A stretch of DNA of 64,000 nucleotides, taken from assembly GCA_034003245.1 (NCBI GenBank), contig JAVEYY010000005.1, forward strand, positions 77,425 to 141,424, given 5' to 3'. How positions within the stretch are numbered: the stretch's first letter is position 1; every line of letters starts with the position of its first letter. Positions 31,638 through 40,168 of the stretch are shown here, piece after piece. Origin of the DNA: Perlabentimonas sp034003245. GTDB lineage: Bacteria; Bacteroidota; Bacteroidia; Bacteroidales; Tenuifilaceae. The position numbers and the translations under genes are program-made. The notes beneath the pieces are model-generated. The model was not told the origin of the DNA. It did no database searches and saw nothing but the letters and a program-made list of their open reading frames with translations.

Positions 31638-32058
31638 CCTGTTTGCGTATTTGTGATTTATAAAAACCCGCAAAACCTTCGGCTATCTCGTCGCGAACAC
31701 GACGAAAAACGGCCATTACCTCATCGTCAGTTCCTGTTGCCTCTGCAGGATCATCAAAACCAATATGCCACCTATTGGCAACCTTGCCAATAAACGTGGG
31801 GCAATTCTCATTGGCTCCACCGCATACAGTTATCACGTATTCGAAACTTTCGCCAAGGAATTGATCAACACTTTTAGGACTATTCTTCGAGATATCGATG
31901 CCAACCTCGGCCATGGCCTTAATTGCCAATGGATGAACCTGGCCCGAAGGTTCGGTTCCTGCTGAATAGACCTCTAGCGTTTCATCGAACGACCTGAGAA
32001 ACCCCTCGGCCATTTGGCTTCGGCAGGAGTTTCCGGTGCATAGAATTAAGATTTTCAT
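31615..32058 (-). CDS. arsC: Arsenate reductase, low-molecular-weight phosphatase type (thioredoxin-coupled)
   Basis: 147 residues. The P-loop CTGNSCRSQMAEG begins at residue 7-8, and the second redox pair lies in VITVCGGANENCPTF (~79-86). Together these are the catalytic and resolving cysteines of the thioredoxin-linked ArsC of the LMW-PTP family. It reduces arsenate to arsenite for methylation or export. The C-terminus ends in an extra QGGCYCCG tail, like the cysteine tails in the 19-21 kb cluster. Second gene in the arsR-arsC-arsM-acr3 operon. Confidence 0.95.
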   Translation of the reverse strand: MKILILCTGNSCRSQMAEGFLRSFDETLEVYSAGTEPSGQVHPLAIKAMAEVGIDISKNSPKSVDQFLGESFEYVITVCGGANENCPTFIGKVANRWHIGFDDPAEATGTDDEVMAVFRRVRDEIAEGFAGFYKSQIRKQGGCYCCG

Positions 32059-32127
32059 ATCAGTTGAGTGTTTTGTAATTGTGTTCGTTAAACATTATAT
32101 ATCTACTAGTTAAAACTTACTTAAGCA

Positions 32128-32466
32128 TCACTTTTCACAAGTATTGTTTTTGCATGTTGCAATCTCATCAAAAAATGTTACAAACTGTTGAACTGTATTT
32201 GCAACGCTCTCGTTGCAGATACAGTAGCAAACCCGAGTGCCCTCAATCTCGCCATGTATTAAACCCGCTTTCTTAAGCTCCTGTAGGTGTTGCGAAACCG
32301 TAGTACGGCTAAGGGGAATCTCATCGGAGATATCGCCCGAAATACAGGTATCGGAGCTGGCCAGATATCGCATAATTGCCAAACGGGCTGGGTGCGAAAG
32401 CACCTTTGCGATTACAGCAAGCTGCTGTAAATCTGCATCGAAAAGGGATGTTTTATGAAAAGTCAT
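32128..32466 (-). CDS. arsR: ArsR-family repressor of the second ars operon
   Basis: 112 residues from the ATG at 32466; an in-frame ORF extension overlaps the operator. The core is LAVIAKVLSHPARLAIMRYL, with recognition helix IPLSRTTVSQHLQELKKAGL. Only one Cys (C41, SSDTCISGDI) sits at the usual metal site, but two further pairs occur near the C-terminus (RVCYCIC and CKNNTC). It probably senses arsenite by a cysteine set different from that of the first ArsR (SCCYSGDI). It lies 69 bp before arsC on the same strand, and a dyad related to those of cluster 1 sits 14 bp before its start. Confidence 0.92.
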   Translation of the reverse strand: MTFHKTSLFDADLQQLAVIAKVLSHPARLAIMRYLASSDTCISGDISDEIPLSRTTVSQHLQELKKAGLIHGEIEGTRVCYCICNESVANTVQQFVTFFDEIATCKNNTCEK

Positions 32467-32479
32467 TGTAAATTGTTTT

Positions 32480-32499
32480 ATGTCGTAAACATACGTCAT
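32480..32499 (-). promoter_or_regulatory. Putative ArsR operator and promoter of ars operon 2
   Basis: ATGTCGTA-AACA-TACGTCAT, a 7-of-8 dyad with the same CGTA-N4-TACG core and the same 20-bp length as operator 1 at 12039. The minus-strand -7 box TATGTTTA lies inside it, with TTTG 20 bp upstream (32517-32514). Repressor binding would block the polymerase. Confidence 0.72.
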
Positions 32500-32543
32500 T
32501 ATAGTTTGAAACGCAAAACTTTTTCAAGTTTTTTTTAAACCAT

Positions 32544-34787
32544 CTACTTACTAAATTTTTTCAGGAGTAACGGAAACAACCAGAAGTTTCCCAAAAACGA
32601 ACCCAGAACGGCAATGGCGCAAAGCAGTCCAAAGTACATAAGCCCAATAGTGCTTACACTAGCAATTATTGCAAAACCGGCAAAAAGAGCAATGGAGGTC
32701 GATATCATGGCAGATGCCGTTGTGCTGAGGCCGATGTCGGTTGCATCTTTACTATTATACCCTTTCTGCAACCCATTCCGATAGGCATAGATTAAATGGA
32801 TGGAGTCGTCGAAGGCGATACCCAGAATTACACAGGTAATAAGCGCGGTGCTTTGATCGATGGGAATTTTAAGAACGCTCATCGCCAAAATTACCAATGC
32901 AATTGGGAATAGATTAGGGATTAGCGCAAGAATTGCCAGCTTAAGACTTTTGAAGCAGATAATTATGAGCAAAAGGATAAGAAAAAATGCCACAAAAAAG
33001 GTTTTAATCTGACCGTTGATAATGTAGCTGTTCATGGCAACGTACATTGGCAAGTAGCCCCTAATGGAAAGCTTTACCCGTGAGTTTTCTGGAAAAACCT
33101 TACCGAACTCCTCTTGTATGCTGTTGCTTACGTTAACATAATCTTGCGATGAACCAATGGGCGTATTCCCGCTGATACGCATCTCGGTAAATGGCTCGTT
33201 GTCGTACTTTGGAAAGTTTTTGCTACGATTTCGCAGGTACTGATTCTTAAGCCACTCAGTTGTACCCAAACCCTTTGGTAATGCTAAATTCTGAGATCTG
33301 CTTATGGCATTGTTTAGGTACAACATAACATCTACAGGTGAAAAAACATTTGAAATCACCTTATTACTCATTAATGATTTCTGGAACACGAATAAACCAT
33401 GCAACTCTGTTGCAGTAAAAGTTGAATCGCTAGTAACCAGCAGTTCAACTGGTAAAAATGGACCAACATTCTGCTCAATCACAGCATTATCAACATAGGC
33501 CGCCGATTGCCTGTCGACATAATCGAAAGCATGTGTGCCTACACTAATATTTCCAACAAATAGCAATGAGAATAGAACAGCTGTGGGGAAGAAGATAATT
33601 GCATATCGCGGGGCTCTATTATTAATTCGAGCGAAAAAACTAACAAATCCCTTCGCTTGAGGTGAAAGGGGACGATCTGTTTCGGAATCGGGAGTCTTTT
33701 TTGGAGGGAACAGTAAAAAAGCAATTGCAGTAACCACAAATGAGCATATAAATACCAAGCCCACGCCAATGGCAGCCAAGATGCCAGTTTCTCTAATCCC
33801 ATCGATTGGGGAAACGGCAAGCGAGGCAAAACCAGCCATTGTTGTGGTTGCTGTAAAAAAACATGGCCAAAACACGTAAGCGAGCGCTTTCCGCAGAGTT
33901 TCATCTAGTCCTAAATCGCTATTATGATAGAACCTGTGACAAATGTTGATAATATGAATAGATGTGGCCGTTCCTGTTATCAACAGCAGAGTTGGAACCA
34001 CTACTGTAATCATATTAAATGCTCCGCCCAGGGCAGTATATCCACCCAAAAGCCATACAACGGGTATAAAAACGGAGAGCACCGAAATAAGTACATATCG
34101 CCAGCTTCGCAGGAAAAGAAGAAGTAGCAAAACTACTGTTAAAACACTTAACGCTGATAATAGTACACTCTGGCTGGCAGCAGTGCTATTTAACGACTCA
34201 TTAATCACTGGAATTCCCCCATAATGTATATCCGAAAAGTAAGTGGCAGCAATATGCTTTACCGATAAAATGGCCTGCGTTACACAGTCTCCACTGCAAG
34301 GTTGAAGCATAACATAAACCATAAAACCCTCCTGAGTTTTATCGAGCAGCGTTGTTCGGTAGTGGGGAACGGTATTTACGCGTGCACTAAAAGCATCAAC
34401 ATCGGCCTGAGTTATGGGCATAGAAGGTAGTAACATAGAAACTCTAGGTACCAGTGCCGATGAGGAAATATATGGTGCACTGCACAGTGAAAACACTTCC
34501 TTAACCGGCGACAGGGTAGAAAGCTCGTCGTGCAGCTTTTTCATACGCTGAGCAACATCCAGAGTAAAAACGGTGCCACTCCGCACGTATATGGCAACAA
34601 CCTCATCGCTGGCGTAGCGATCCCGAAAATCTATATACTCCTCGTAAACGATATCGTCGTGTACAAACCAAGTATCTATCGAATTATTGATTGCTATTCC
34701 ATCGCGCAAAGCAAAAACGCTCGCCACAATCAGAAGAGCGACAACCACAACCAAAACCTTATAGTACTTGGTAAGAATTGTTAGCAT
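32544..34787 (-). CDS. RND-superfamily (MMPL-type) exporter
   Basis: 747 residues with the pseudo-twofold RND plan: one N-terminal helix, a large periplasmic loop (~40-200), a block of helices with the motif TGTATSIHIINICHRF, a second periplasmic loop (~400-570) and a final helix block with LGIAFDDSIHLIYAYR, whose Asp residues are the proton-relay type. Members of this single-protein group move lipids or hydrophobic compounds. The substrate is not readable. It is upstream of arsR on the same strand, separated by the operator, and may be an independent unit. Confidence 0.85.
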   Translation of the reverse strand: MLTILTKYYKVLVVVVALLIVASVFALRDGIAINNSIDTWFVHDDIVYEEYIDFRDRYASDEVVAIYVRSGTVFTLDVAQRMKKLHDELSTLSPVKEVFSLCSAPYISSSALVPRVSMLLPSMPITQADVDAFSARVNTVPHYRTTLLDKTQEGFMVYVMLQPCSGDCVTQAILSVKHIAATYFSDIHYGGIPVINESLNSTAASQSVLLSALSVLTVVLLLLLFLRSWRYVLISVLSVFIPVVWLLGGYTALGGAFNMITVVVPTLLLITGTATSIHIINICHRFYHNSDLGLDETLRKALAYVFWPCFFTATTTMAGFASLAVSPIDGIRETGILAAIGVGLVFICSFVVTAIAFLLFPPKKTPDSETDRPLSPQAKGFVSFFARINNRAPRYAIIFFPTAVLFSLLFVGNISVGTHAFDYVDRQSAAYVDNAVIEQNVGPFLPVELLVTSDSTFTATELHGLFVFQKSLMSNKVISNVFSPVDVMLYLNNAISRSQNLALPKGLGTTEWLKNQYLRNRSKNFPKYDNEPFTEMRISGNTPIGSSQDYVNVSNSIQEEFGKVFPENSRVKLSIRGYLPMYVAMNSYIINGQIKTFFVAFFLILLLIIICFKSLKLAILALIPNLFPIALVILAMSVLKIPIDQSTALITCVILGIAFDDSIHLIYAYRNGLQKGYNSKDATDIGLSTTASAMISTSIALFAGFAIIASVSTIGLMYFGLLCAIAVLGSFLGNFWLFPLLLKKFSK

Positions 34788-34876
34788 CGATTGAGTTTTA
34801 ACTACGGTAAAATTACAAATACAATCGCACTAATTAGTTGCAATCATCTCACCATTAAAATTTTTGTTGTAAAGGT

Positions 34877-35641
34877 TTAGAACCTAAGCTGGATACCAAA
34901 ATTGGCATTCCCCGAGCTATAGAATAAAGTTGGGCTACTGCCAAACACCAAATTCTCATTCGATCGCACCCACTGCATCTGAAACTTAACAGTTGGCCCA
35001 CCCACTCTGACAGTAAAATTGGGTTCGATGTTTATTGCTCCGTGCCAAAGGCCAAAATCGCTCATGGCCACCTCATCGATGGCAAATGCATCAGAGGGAC
35101 TTCTGTTGAAGTAGGACATTTTCACAAACCGAATACCAAAAGCAGCCTCAAAATTCTTGTGCCTAAAGCCAATTGATGGCTGAATAAAGGGTCGATGAAT
35201 AAGGTACGATATACTTCGGGTTTCATCAAGAGCCCTATTGTTGGAGTACAATCCGTAACCAACGTATGTTTCAAATACAAAGGTGCTGTCCGATCCAAAA
35301 GGTAAAAAGTAGCCATACCCCAACTCGCCCATTAATGAGCGATTAGCTGGATTGTAATTCTTATTATCAGCAGCAGATGGACTAACATTCTCCTCGGGAA
35401 GTATTTCTTCGCCCACAAAAACCGATGCATTAAACATTAACCCAGTATTGCGGGTAAGCGCATAGGCAGAGTTAAGCCCCATAAAACCAAAATCGGCAGC
35501 ACTACCCACAAATCCCGATACCTGAGCCTCCTCCTTCTCCTTAAGAAGTGGAATATTTGAGTTATTTGAAAGGTAGTAGAATGGGCTACACGATGATAGT
35601 ACACAACAAATTGCAAGTAAGGGAAGGATAAGTTTTCTCAT
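34877..35641 (-). CDS. Outer-membrane barrel-like lipoprotein
   Basis: 254 residues with a lipoprotein signal (MRKLILPLLAICCVLSSC). The mature chain shows repeated amphipathic strands with aromatic girdle residues (GELGYGYFLPFG, FVFETYVGYGLYSN) and ends with NANFGIQLRF, the C-terminal aromatic residue of outer-membrane barrels. No enzyme motif is seen. A CAAAGATA (minus-strand TATCTTTG) box at 35667-35674 lies 26 bp before the start and may be its -7 element. Function unknown. Confidence 0.7.
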   Translation of the reverse strand: MRKLILPLLAICCVLSSCSPFYYLSNNSNIPLLKEKEEAQVSGFVGSAADFGFMGLNSAYALTRNTGLMFNASVFVGEEILPEENVSPSAADNKNYNPANRSLMGELGYGYFLPFGSDSTFVFETYVGYGLYSNNRALDETRSISYLIHRPFIQPSIGFRHKNFEAAFGIRFVKMSYFNRSPSDAFAIDEVAMSDFGLWHGAINIEPNFTVRVGGPTVKFQMQWVRSNENLVFGSSPTLFYSSGNANFGIQLRF

Positions 35642-35862
35642 AACATTTAGGGTGATTTGTTTAAGCCAAAGATAGGATGAGAATGAAATGTTACATAATT
35701 GAATCGCACCCGGGGATATTAGAATTCTGCAAGAAATACCAAATTAGCCAGAAAAAAATTTACTATCCACCATATTTATTTGCGATTTCTGCAACATTCG
35801 ACAAAAAAGTTGTACATTTCGCAAATGTTTTTGGCGACATTACTATCTTTTGCAACTTTTTT

Positions 35863-36903
35863 ATGACAACAACCGAAGCAGCCGGTTTACAGGCTCAGTT
35901 TCTTAGGGGGATCGAGGATGTTATACCCACAACCTCATCGTTGGTTAATGAGCTATCGGATATTCTAGAAATAAGCACCGACAGCGCATACAGGCGCATG
36001 AGGGGCGAAACGCTGCTCGACATTCACGAGATTGTTAAGCTATGCGATCATTTTCAGATTTCCTTTGACGCCTTCAGCAAGGTAAAATCGGGAATGGTTA
36101 CCTTTAACTTCATCCCCATGGAGATTAGTGCCGAGAGCTTTGCGGAATTCCTGGGAGACATTAAGAAACAGCTCGAGTTTCTGGCCTCAGCCAAGGACCC
36201 AAAGATTGTATTTGCCTGTCAGGATGTTCCCTTTCTGCATCACTTCAACTATCCAGAGTTGGCCAACTTCACCATCTTTTACTGGATGAGAACGATAATG
36301 AATCTTCCAGACCTTAGCAAGGTAAAATACGATGCCGATTTTCAATTCCCCGAACTTTTGCAAATGGGGAAAACCATTTCGGACCTATACACAAAAATCC
36401 CCTCAGTTGAGGTCTGGACAGAATCGACAGTTAAAAGTACGCTAAAACAAATCAGCTTCTACTGGGAATCGGGGATTTTTGAATCAAAGGAGGATGCCGT
36501 GCGCGTGTGCGCCGACCTTAGCAAGGAGATTGAGGACATTGAGCGAATGGCTGAGATGAGTACCAAGCAGCTGGACACCCTAAACCCTGAGCAGGAATCG
36601 AAACCCGAAATGGAGGATGGCTCATCGCTCAACTTTAAGCTTTACCTTAGCGATATTGAGCTGAACAACAACTGCCAGCTAGTTACCATGGGAGAATTCC
36701 AGTCGGTTTCGTTGGGCCATTTAAGCTTTAGCTCAATGACCACCAACAACGAGAGCTACTGTAAGAAAACCGAGCAGTGGCTAAACAATATCATCAAAAA
36801 ATCGACACTGGTGAGCGGATCGGCCGAAAAGCAGAGGTTTCAATTCTTTCAGAACGCCAATAAAATGATCGACAGCCTGATGAAAAGTATTGAGGAGGGA
36901 TAG
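35863..36903 (+). CDS. Helix-turn-helix protein of unknown family
   Basis: 346 residues from the ATG at 35863; the long in-frame extension to 35677 is of a different composition and contains promoter-like sequence. Residues ~15-75 read as a Cro/C1-type helix-turn-helix (LVNELSDILEISTDSAYRRM, then GETLLDIHEIVKLCDHFQIS). The remaining ~270 residues are alpha-helical with no recognised ligand domain. Probably a DNA-binding regulator. It stands alone, ending 2 bp before the stop of the converging dehydratase gene. Confidence 0.7.
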   Translation: MTTTEAAGLQAQFLRGIEDVIPTTSSLVNELSDILEISTDSAYRRMRGETLLDIHEIVKLCDHFQISFDAFSKVKSGMVTFNFIPMEISAESFAEFLGDIKKQLEFLASAKDPKIVFACQDVPFLHHFNYPELANFTIFYWMRTIMNLPDLSKVKYDADFQFPELLQMGKTISDLYTKIPSVEVWTESTVKSTLKQISFYWESGIFESKEDAVRVCADLSKEIEDIERMAEMSTKQLDTLNPEQESKPEMEDGSSLNFKLYLSDIELNNNCQLVTMGEFQSVSLGHLSFSSMTTNNESYCKKTEQWLNNIIKKSTLVSGSAEKQRFQFFQNANKMIDSLMKSIEEG

Positions 36904-36905
36904 AC

Positions 36906-37850
36906 CTAGAACGGAAGGTTTTCCAAATCAACGTTTCCACCCGAAATTACTATCCCTACTTTTTTCCTGCTAAATATTTGAGGATTGCACATCACCGCAG
37001 CAACAGGCACTGCCGACGATGGCTCAATAATTATCTTCATACGTTCCCAAACCATACGCATGGCCTGCACAATCGATTCTTCCGAAACGGTTAAAATGCC
37101 ATCGGCATAACGCTGGATTATGGACAAGGTAAGTGGGCAAAGCGATGTGCGTAGTCCATCGGCAATGGTATTTGGGTTTATTGATGGATGTAAAACTCCA
37201 TCGCGCAGCGATCGGAAAGCATCGTCGGCATTCTGTGGCTCGCCAGCGTAAACCTTTAGTTTTGGAAATGATTCCTTTGAGTAGATCAGCGTTCCCGAGA
37301 AAAGGCCTCCTCCACCAACGGGGGTTAATATTGTATTCAGATTATCCACATCCTCCAGTAGTTCAAGCGCTGCGGTTCCCTGTCCACAAATCACATCAAA
37401 ATTCTCGTAAGGATGAATAAATGTGGCTCCAGTTTTTGCTCGAACATCCTCCAATGTTCTTTCCCTATCGGCCTGAGTTGGCTCACAGGTAGTAATTATT
37501 GCTCCATATCCCTCTACGGCTTTACGCTTAATGGCTGGAGCATTGCTGGGCATAACAATATAAGCAGGAATTCCCCTAATGGCTGCAGCCAACGCCAGAG
37601 CGGCAGCATGATTTCCTGAGCTATGAGTACAAACGCCGCTCTGCGCGAGGCTATCGGGAAGATTAAAAGCTGCATTGGATGCGCCCCGAAATTTAAATGC
37701 ACCCACCTTCTGAAAATTCTCGCACTTAAAAAAAACCTCGCATCCCAATATTTTATTGATCGACTGCGAGGTAAGCACTGGTGTACGGTGCGCAAAGCGC
37801 CTAACGGTTTGGTAGGCACTAATAATTTTTTCTCTGGTTGGAACGTCCAT
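36906..37850 (-). CDS. PLP-dependent threonine/serine dehydratase or serine racemase
   Basis: 314 residues from the ATG at 37850, which reduces overlap with the upstream gene to 32 bp; another in-frame start at 37883 is possible. Fold type II PLP enzyme: the Schiff-base Lys lies in NFQKVGAFKFRGASNAA, SSGNHAAALALAA follows, and the phosphate-binding loop is TPVGGGGLFSGTL. There is no C-terminal ACT regulatory domain, so it is not the long biosynthetic IlvA. It resembles the short catabolic threonine dehydratase/serine racemase group. Substrate choice cannot be settled by eye. Confidence 0.88.
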   Translation of the reverse strand: MDVPTREKIISAYQTVRRFAHRTPVLTSQSINKILGCEVFFKCENFQKVGAFKFRGASNAAFNLPDSLAQSGVCTHSSGNHAAALALAAAIRGIPAYIVMPSNAPAIKRKAVEGYGAIITTCEPTQADRERTLEDVRAKTGATFIHPYENFDVICGQGTAALELLEDVDNLNTILTPVGGGGLFSGTLIYSKESFPKLKVYAGEPQNADDAFRSLRDGVLHPSINPNTIADGLRTSLCPLTLSIIQRYADGILTVSEESIVQAMRMVWERMKIIIEPSSAVPVAAVMCNPQIFSRKKVGIVISGGNVDLENLPF

Positions 37851-38616
37851 TGGGCAAGTTCTTGAATTGTTTGTATGCCTCAAAATTATTCAAAATTCTT
37901 ATCCTAACCTCATAATCACTTGCAAGCAACAGGTAACCCTCGGTAAAATTGCAGTACTCCATAAATCTAATCACCTCAACCCCTTCAAGCCCTGTTAAAT
38001 CGGCTACAATTCGAGCGGAGAATTTCTGATGGATAATATCCCACATCAGCTCCTCAACGCGTTTCTCCTCAATCTTTTTCTTCTGCTTCATAAACCAATC
38101 CTCGCCAAACATTAACCCGCCAGCGGCTGACGGAGTATTGGCCAAATCCATGCCTGTAATCTGCTTGCTGATATACTCCTCGAGCCGCTCCTGCAGCTTT
38201 TCCTGCTCCGATTTGGGAAGATCCATGCTGGCCACCTCGCGGATAAACCGTTCGTAGGTTCCGAAACGGGTTATGCGAACCTCCCTAATCTCGTACGATC
38301 GGGGTGTTAAGCGGATGGGGAAGTAAAGCGAATCGGCACCAAACTGCCCCATGGAGGGAATTCGCATTTGATGATAACCTATTGCTGTTATTATAAGCGT
38401 ATCGCTATAGGCAACGGGCATGCTAAAATATCCAAGCATATCGGCAACAATACCCTTACGTAGACCCGTATTCACCGCATGGCCCAGCGAAACCGGAGCA
38501 CCATTTACCGCATCTACCAGCTGGAAGTGAATAGTTGGAACGGTATCCTTAACCTGAGAGCCAAGGGTTATAAATGAGCATGCGAAGAGCAGCAGTACAA
38601 TAATTATCCTTTTCAA
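37819..38616 (-). CDS. Exported protein with CarboxypepD_reg-like domain
   Basis: 265 residues with signal peptide (MKRIIIVLLLFACSFITLGS). Residues ~28-110 look like a carboxypeptidase-regulatory-like sandwich (IHFQLVDAVNGAPVSLGHAV, then IADM-LGYFSMPVAYSDTL). The rest is a charged helical domain (KSEQEKLQERLEEYISKQIT). This layout is found in small Bacteroidota exported proteins without known function. Its end overlaps the dehydratase start. A minus-strand TAAATTTG box with TTTG 21 bp upstream (38637-38669) may be its promoter. Confidence 0.65.
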   Translation of the reverse strand: MKRIIIVLLLFACSFITLGSQVKDTVPTIHFQLVDAVNGAPVSLGHAVNTGLRKGIVADMLGYFSMPVAYSDTLIITAIGYHQMRIPSMGQFGADSLYFPIRLTPRSYEIREVRITRFGTYERFIREVASMDLPKSEQEKLQERLEEYISKQITGMDLANTPSAAGGLMFGEDWFMKQKKKIEEKRVEELMWDIIHQKFSARIVADLTGLEGVEVIRFMEYCNFTEGYLLLASDYEVRIRILNNFEAYKQFKNLPNGRSNQRKNY

Positions 38617-38722
38617 CGGCGCAAATTTTCTTGGCTCAAATTTACTTGGATGATTGGATTATCAGCAAAACAAACTTAAAGCTTAACGATTTTTAACTAG
38701 ATAATGGAGAAATATTAGCCGA

Positions 38723-40030
38723 CTATAGGTTAATCCCTACCCCCACGCTAAAGGTAACAATTGGCGACTTTCGCATCATCTCAACCGTTGGCCCATAGAG
38801 GTACTTGAACTTAAAGGTGTCGGTAGCCTTAATATATGGTGCTGGAGTTAGCCCGCTATTGGTGAAATTTAGAATGGTTTCGGTATTTAAGCGGGCAAGC
38901 GCAAACATATTGTGGGCAAACCTATACCTTACCCCTAAACCCAGGTTTAGTCTTACCCTATCGTTTTCACGTAAGGTTTTTGTCTCGTCCACGGAATACG
39001 TGTAAATGTCGTTGTTGATATTTTGAACATCGAGGAACTTTTTGTCTTCCTCCTTAAACAACAGGCTGTACGATACCCCTAAGCTTACAAAGGGTGAAAT
39101 TTTTCCCGCGGGATACGTGTATACAACTGCAACAGGGACACAAACGAACGACTCCCTTACAGAAATTTCCAGATATTGTTTCTCCATGGGGTATAGGCGC
39201 GAAAAAACTCCATATGTCAAATAATTATTTCTTGTGTATAGAACTTCGGCCTGTAGCGAAAAGGCGTTATTTACCTTGAACAGCTGTCGGGTATAAAATA
39301 GCCCAAGGTTGACGGAGTTGCTGTTGACACCCTGATTGAAATCGGAAAAACGCAATTCGTTTATGCTTACCGATGCGCTTGACCTCTTAATGCCAAGCAT
39401 AAACCCCACTCCCTGGGTACTCAGTTTTTGGCTGTAAAGTTGCCCGCTAAAGGTCCCATCGGCAAAAGTTCTATTATACTCCTGATAGTCCATTTGACCT
39501 ATGGAATTATACTCTACAACTAATGCAGCAATTAAGGTTGGATTCAAAGTAAGATCTGCTGGGATATTTACACCTTTTACATCGGAGGTTATGTCTGTAA
39601 GAAATTTTATATGGTTTGAAAAGCTATTACCCTTTTCTGTGATAATAATATCCTTAGTCAGCTCAACCAGGCCAACATTTGCCTTGCTAACGTACACCTT
39701 CTTCCCATTGGCGTAAAGGCTAATCTCACCTTTTACATAGCATTCCAGTAAAACATGAACACCGTCAATAGTCTTTGATTCAAAATGATTTCCATTCCTG
39801 TACCCAAATGCCATTAGCTCATTGGGTAAATATACTCGGGGGGTGGCAATATCGAACCGCTTGAAAGTAATTTTCTGGGGAACCCTATTCCCCTCAAAGT
39901 ACTGTACCAAGCCGTTTAGTGTATCGCCCTTGGCGTTAACCACATAGCCATCTCGAAATAGCGATTGCCCAAAAACACTTGAAATAGCCAGGAAAGCAGA
40001 AGCTGCGAGTAAAATTATCTTTCTGAACAT
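38723..40030 (-). CDS. Outer-membrane beta-barrel protein
   Basis: 435 residues with a signal peptide ending after SSVFGQ. Residues ~25-200 form a mixed domain (GYVVNAKGDTLNGLVQYFEG). Residues ~215-435 are barrel strands (SVNLGLFYTRQLFKVNNAFS, GVRYRFAHNMFALARLNT) ending in TFSVGVGINL. This is a common Bacteroidota surface-protein plan; no catalytic motif is visible. Transcribed alone, away from the IPT lipoprotein gene. Confidence 0.75.
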   Translation of the reverse strand: MFRKIILLAASAFLAISSVFGQSLFRDGYVVNAKGDTLNGLVQYFEGNRVPQKITFKRFDIATPRVYLPNELMAFGYRNGNHFESKTIDGVHVLLECYVKGEISLYANGKKVYVSKANVGLVELTKDIIITEKGNSFSNHIKFLTDITSDVKGVNIPADLTLNPTLIAALVVEYNSIGQMDYQEYNRTFADGTFSGQLYSQKLSTQGVGFMLGIKRSSASVSINELRFSDFNQGVNSNSVNLGLFYTRQLFKVNNAFSLQAEVLYTRNNYLTYGVFSRLYPMEKQYLEISVRESFVCVPVAVVYTYPAGKISPFVSLGVSYSLLFKEEDKKFLDVQNINNDIYTYSVDETKTLRENDRVRLNLGLGVRYRFAHNMFALARLNTETILNFTNSGLTPAPYIKATDTFKFKYLYGPTVEMMRKSPIVTFSVGVGINL

Positions 40031-40082
40031 AATTACATAAGTTATTTTTTTGCCCTAAAAACATATAAAGGAACAAATAATA

Positions 40083-40112
40083 TTTGGAATTATCGCAAAA
40101 CAACTATCTTTG
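40083..40112 (+). promoter_or_regulatory. Promoter TTTG-N18-TATCTTTG of the IPT/kelch lipoprotein
   Basis: TTTG at 40083-40086 and TATCTTTG at 40105-40112 fit the Bacteroides consensus. The box ends 56 bp before the GTG start, leaving a short leader. Confidence 0.75.
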
Positions 40113-40168
40113 AAAAGGTTTAGTCCGTTAAAAATTTATGGAAACCCCTGTAAATAAACTTATTTTTT

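Noticed and set aside
32544..34787. RND exporter as part of the second ars operon
   Set aside because: It is upstream of arsR, and the ars promoter and operator lie between them. No arsenic-related feature is seen in the protein.
35677..35862. N-terminal extension of the helix-turn-helix protein
   Set aside because: Composition is AT-rich and non-coding in look, and it contains promoter-like TTTG and TATCTTTTG text. The ATG at 35863 begins the conserved-looking part.
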